Below, piece by piece: positions 61,641-64,000 of a DNA stretch of 64,000 nt. The DNA lies in contig NZ_LZSY01000044.1 of assembly GCF_001665625.1 (NCBI RefSeq), forward strand, positions 31,446 to 95,445, in the 5' to 3' direction. Every line of letters starts with the position of its first letter. Positions within the stretch are counted from its first letter, which is position 1. Below the pieces are notes generated by a model. It was not told where the DNA came from. It did not search any database and saw only the letters and a program-made list of their open reading frames with translations. A program made the position numbers and the translations under genes. The DNA is from Mycolicibacterium peregrinum (lineage in GTDB: Bacteria > Actinomycetota > Actinomycetes > Mycobacteriales > Mycobacteriaceae).

Positions 61641-62240
61641 TCAGACGGCCATCGGGGCCGGCTCGTCGGGCGCAGGAGGAGCCGGAGGGGGCGGAACGTC
61701 CAGCACGATCGGCGCGTCCATCGGAGCCGCAGGCGGGATCGCTTCGGCGGGAGGCGGCGGGGCGAACGGGTCCATCGGTGCGTCCGCAGGCGCCTCCTGC
61801 GGCGCTTCTGCCGCCATCGGCAGGTACATGTGGTGGCTGAACTGGCGCTGGTAGGCACCGCCGCCACCGATCCGGACTCCGTGGCCGCCCTCGCCCGAGG
61901 ACACCGGCGTGCCGTCCGGCAGGGTCACGGCGGTGTGGCCGCCGTTCCAGCCGATCACCAGGGCGCCGGGCTGGGTCCCGTACTTGAAGCCACGGGCCAG
62001 GAGCGCACGCTCCTGGTTTCCGGTGTTGAACCGGTCGCCGTAGACGGGACGGCCGGTTGCCATATTGCTGACCCAAGAAGCCAGCCCTGAGCAGTCGGTG
62101 CCGGCCGGCGAGTCTCCACCCGAGATGTACGGCGTGCCCGAAACCTGCTGGACAAGCGCCATAAGCGTCGCGATAGCAAACATGCGGCGGGACGCTAGCA
62201 GAGCCGTTTTCAGCCGGGCAAAATATGTGACTCCGTTCAC
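61641..62240 (-). CDS. NlpC/P60-like protein with Pro/Ala tail
   Basis: A protein of 199 residues. The first two thirds hold the NlpC/P60 cysteine-peptidase pattern: C50 (GTDCSGLASW) and H102 (NGGHTAVTL), the expected catalytic pair for peptidoglycan cleavage. The remaining 60 residues are a Pro/Ala-rich low-complexity tail. A clear Sec signal is not seen at the ATG (62240); a start at the second in-frame ATG (62183) begins inside a helix and would leave only a short hydrophobic stretch. The export route is therefore unclear. It may hydrolyse cell-wall peptides or be a non-canonical member. Confidence 0.75.
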   Translation of the reverse strand: MNGVTYFARLKTALLASRRMFAIATLMALVQQVSGTPYISGGDSPAGTDCSGLASWVSNMATGRPVYGDRFNTGNQERALLARGFKYGTQPGALVIGWNGGHTAVTLPDGTPVSSGEGGHGVRIGGGGAYQRQFSHHMYLPMAAEAPQEAPADAPMDPFAPPPPAEAIPPAAPMDAPIVLDVPPPPAPPAPDEPAPMAV

Positions 62241-62723
62241 AAGGGGTGCCTGATATGGACTGTTTCACGCATCTCCGGATTGAGTGCGGTTGCCTGCGCG
62301 TGCAATTCGGTTGCCAGCGGAATGTGTTTGCCCGAGGTCGGTGGACGTGTCAAACAATCACCAATAGTGCTGTGGCACTGGGCTTGTGCTGGTCTGCGAT
62401 GGGTCGATCAAAGGCTTGCGCAGCGCAAGAAGAGGCCGAATTACATTGATGGTAGGGATTTTTCGGGCCTAGGACGACTACCTGCGTGGCCGGAGGGTGT
62501 CCTGGGCGGCGGCGAGCGTCTCCGAGGACGCGAACACGGGCGGATGGACATGACGCGGTAAATCCGGCAACGGCGTCACCCCGTTGAATGGTGGCTGGCG
62601 AGCCCTGATCGGGCGCTCCGATTCGCGGTTGCGACGGCGATCCCCGGCGCCGGTGACGCTTGACATGCAGCCTAATGGCTGCATGATTGACCGAGAAAGT
62701 CCGGGCGCCCGGGCTGTGACGGG
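62241..62723. other. 483-bp intergenic region
   Basis: This stretch between the NlpC/P60 gene and the ArsR gene has no frame with convincing protein character; an open frame of 67 codons starting at the GTG 62246 has an unusual Cys-rich composition and I do not call it. The one clear signal is the operator palindrome at 62664-62685 with a TTGACA at 62660-62665, placed to control the ArsR gene. Confidence 0.6.
62664..62685. promoter_or_regulatory. ArsR-type operator over a promoter
   Basis: CATGCAGCC (62664-62672) and GGCTGCATG (62677-62685) are perfect inverted arms around TAAT. The palindrome overlaps a -35-like TTGACA (62660-62665) and lies 39 bp before the ATG of the ArsR-AHSA1 gene, so autoregulation is likely. 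Confidence 0.78.
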
Positions 62724-63506
62724 ATGGCGAGGGTGGACGAGGTCTTCAAAGCGCTGGCCGACCCGAGTCGGCGGCTGCTGCTCGACAGCCTCAACGACAG
62801 CGACGGACAGAGCCTGCGGCAGCTCTGTAGCGGCTTGTCGATGGCTCGGCAGTCGGTCAGCAAGCATCTGGCGGTGCTGGAGGCGGCCAACCTCGTCACC
62901 ACGCTGCGTCAAGGACGGGAGAAACTGCACTACCTCAACCCCGAACCGATCAATGCCATCGCCGACCGCTGGATCGACCGCTACGACTCCACGAGGGCAG
63001 AGGCACTGCAAGACCTCAAGACGGTCTTGGAGCACCCCGCTGTTCCGGGCGAGTTCGTGTACACCACCTATATCCGCACCACACCGGAGAGGCTGTGGCA
63101 GGCGCTCACCAACCCGGCATTCTCCGACAGCTACATGGGACACGCCATCGAATCCGAGTGGCAGAAGGGTTCGACCTACACCTGGGTCGAATTCGGGCTG
63201 CGGATCGACGACCCAGAGCAGGTCGTCGTCGAGTCCGATCCCTATCAGCGGCTCGCCTTCACATTCCACACCTTCACGCCCGAACTGACACAGGTCGCCT
63301 CCGATCTCAGCGAGGAGACTCTTGCCGAGGCGGCGGCCGAACCCCGGTCACGGGTGTCGTTCGACATCGAACCGGTCGGGGACCAGGTGAAGCTCACCGT
63401 GGTCCACGACGGTTTCGACCCGGCCGGCCCCGTGCGAGAGATGATCTCGCACGGCTGGCCGGTCAAACTGTCCGGCTTGAAGTCGGGACTGGAGCAGGCC
63501 GATTAG
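62724..63506 (+). CDS. ArsR HTH fused to AHSA1/SRPBCC domain
   Basis: A 260-residue fusion. Residues 1-85 form an ArsR-type winged helix ([17 protein letters not shown], then the recognition helix [15 protein letters not shown]), and 111-258 an AHSA1/SRPBCC hydrophobic pocket domain ([19 protein letters not shown]...). ArsR members of this type lack the metal cysteines, so the pocket probably senses a hydrophobic ligand directly. A perfect palindrome over its promoter supports autoregulation. The end overlaps the convergent MMPL gene by 4 bp; the exporter could be regulated by it although its promoter lies outside the window. Confidence 0.86.
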   Translation: MARVDEVFKALADPSRRLLLDSLNDSDGQSLRQLCSGLSMARQSVSKHLAVLEAANLVTTLRQGREKLHYLNPEPINAIADRWIDRYDSTRAEALQDLKTVLEHPAVPGEFVYTTYIRTTPERLWQALTNPAFSDSYMGHAIESEWQKGSTYTWVEFGLRIDDPEQVVVESDPYQRLAFTFHTFTPELTQVASDLSEETLAEAAAEPRSRVSFDIEPVGDQVKLTVVHDGFDPAGPVREMISHGWPVKLSGLKSGLEQAD

Positions 63507-64000
63507 ACCAGCGAGTCCTGCGGGTCGCGCTGGACGGGAGTGGGCCACGGCGCCGGCAGGGGACGCTGACGCACCCGTTGCGGCCACCAGAACCACTTGC
63601 CCATCAGTGCTGCGATCGACGGGGTCATGAAGGAGCGGATGACCAGGGTGTCGAACAACAGACCCAAACCGATGGTGGTGCCCACCTGGCCGATCACGGC
63701 GAGCTCGCTGACTGCCATCGACATCATGGTGAACGCGAACACCAGGCCTGCCGAGGTGACCACCGACCCGGTGCCGCCCATGGCGCGGATGATGCCGGTG
63801 TTCAAACCTGCGTGGATCTCCTCTTTGAATCGGGAGACCAGTAGCAGGTTGTAGTCCGCACCCACCGCCAACAGCACGATGACCGCCATCGCGAGCACCA
63901 TCCAGTGCAGTTCCAGGCCGATCAGGTGCTGCCAGATGAGCACCGACAGACCGAAGGAGGCGCCGAGGGACAGCACCACGGTGCCGACGATCACCGCGGC
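63503..64000 (-). CDS. MMPL-family (RND) transporter, C-terminal part
   Basis: The last 165 or so codons of a large membrane transporter; the frame continues past the window edge, so the N-terminal part is missing. Visible are the helix with [17 protein letters not shown], a pattern of the proton-relay helices of MmpL proteins (the D-Y pair in the GADYN motif), and the later [28 protein letters not shown], the conserved final helix. The protein should export lipids or siderophores across the membrane, but the substrate cannot be told from this end. It ends at 63503, overlapping the ArsR-AHSA1 stop by 4 bp. Confidence 0.9.
   Translation of the reverse strand, partial: AAVIVGTVVLSLGASFGLSVLIWQHLIGLELHWMVLAMAVIVLLAVGADYNLLLVSRFKEEIHAGLNTGIIRAMGGTGSVVTSAGLVFAFTMMSMAVSELAVIGQVGTTIGLGLLFDTLVIRSFMTPSIAALMGKWFWWPQRVRQRPLPAPWPTPVQRDPQDSLV

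Noticed and set aside
62246..62449. A 67-codon plus-strand frame in the intergenic region
   Set aside because: It is Cys-rich with unusual codon use, no ribosome site and no recognisable domain.
1..64000. CRISPR arrays, tRNA/rRNA genes, insertion sequences
   Set aside because: I saw no spaced direct repeats, tRNA-like cloverleaves or transposase-type proteins; absence by eye is not proof.

Overview
The window is high-GC actinobacterial chromosome, almost certainly from a fast-growing Mycolicibacterium/Mycobacterium-like organism. This rests on families that are mycobacterial or nearly so: a secreted MPT53-type thioredoxin, an Eis-type acetyltransferase, CYP124 and CYP125 cytochromes P450, an LdtMt1-type L,D-transpeptidase, an MgtA/PimC-type mannosyltransferase, an MmpL-type transporter, F420-type and DUF6188/DUF7159 proteins. 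Coding density is very high, with many 1-20 bp overlaps between convergent or co-directional genes. No rRNA, tRNA, CRISPR array, insertion sequence or prophage is visible.

Layout. 1-9 kb: partial DUF1810 protein, a minus-strand run (TPR protein, nucleoside deaminase, GH13 glucosidase), a PaaI-type thioesterase, a FUSC-type membrane protein, an EthD protein and an enoyl-CoA hydratase. 8.2-9.8 kb: an iron module, with bfd and an uncharacterised two-repeat protein on the minus strand, a DtxR/IdeR-like iron box, and bfrA on the plus strand. 9.9-21.6 kb: MFS drug exporter, AhpD-like, VOC and NTF2-like proteins, a D-aminoacylase-type amidohydrolase, SDR, dienelactone-hydrolase lipoprotein, GT4 mannosyltransferase, amino-acid permease, cupredoxin lipoprotein, CYP124. 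21.8-28.7 kb: small secreted and DUF proteins, LLM oxidoreductase, mpt53-ccdA with the neighbouring GerW-type gene, thioesterase, threonine dehydratase, POT peptide transporter. 28.9-35.9 kb: envelope genes (DUF7159, L,D-transpeptidase, Pro/Ala-rich exported protein), a GntR-fatty-acid hydroxylase unit, an XRE regulator and CYP125. 35.9-43.7 kb: TetR with a molybdopterin oxidoreductase, nitronate monooxygenase, HAD phosphatase, DapB-like dehydrogenase and a steroid-type SDR. 43.7-55.9 kb: GH2 exo-glucosaminidase, Eis, CinA, FAD oxidoreductase, MBL, alpha/beta hydrolase, class I aldolase and a frameshifted amidase. 56.3-60.8 kb: a sulfonate-type ABC operon bracketed by two TauD-family dioxygenases. 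60.8-64 kb: YaaA, NlpC/P60 protein, ArsR-AHSA1 fusion regulator and the C-terminus of an MMPL transporter.

How the genes fit together. Palindromes of the form TnnAACnnGTTnnA, the KstR (cholesterol/lipid repressor) box, recur in front of lipid or steroid genes scattered over about 40 kb (enoyl-CoA hydratase, AhpD-like protein, nitronate monooxygenase, the DapB-like/SDR divergent pair; near-matches before CYP125 and the thioesterase). This suggests a dispersed steroid-catabolism regulon rather than one cluster. Other local circuits can be read from operator-like palindromes: an iron box between bfd and bfrA, a GntR/FadR box before the fatty-acid hydroxylase unit, a TetR palindrome before the Mo-oxidoreductase unit, and a palindrome over the promoter of the ArsR-AHSA1 gene. 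I found no wholly new multi-gene system. The most original leads are the iron-box operon with the two-repeat protein, the duplicated TauD pair around one transporter, the probable ATT start of the GH2 gene, and the single-base frameshift in the amidase.
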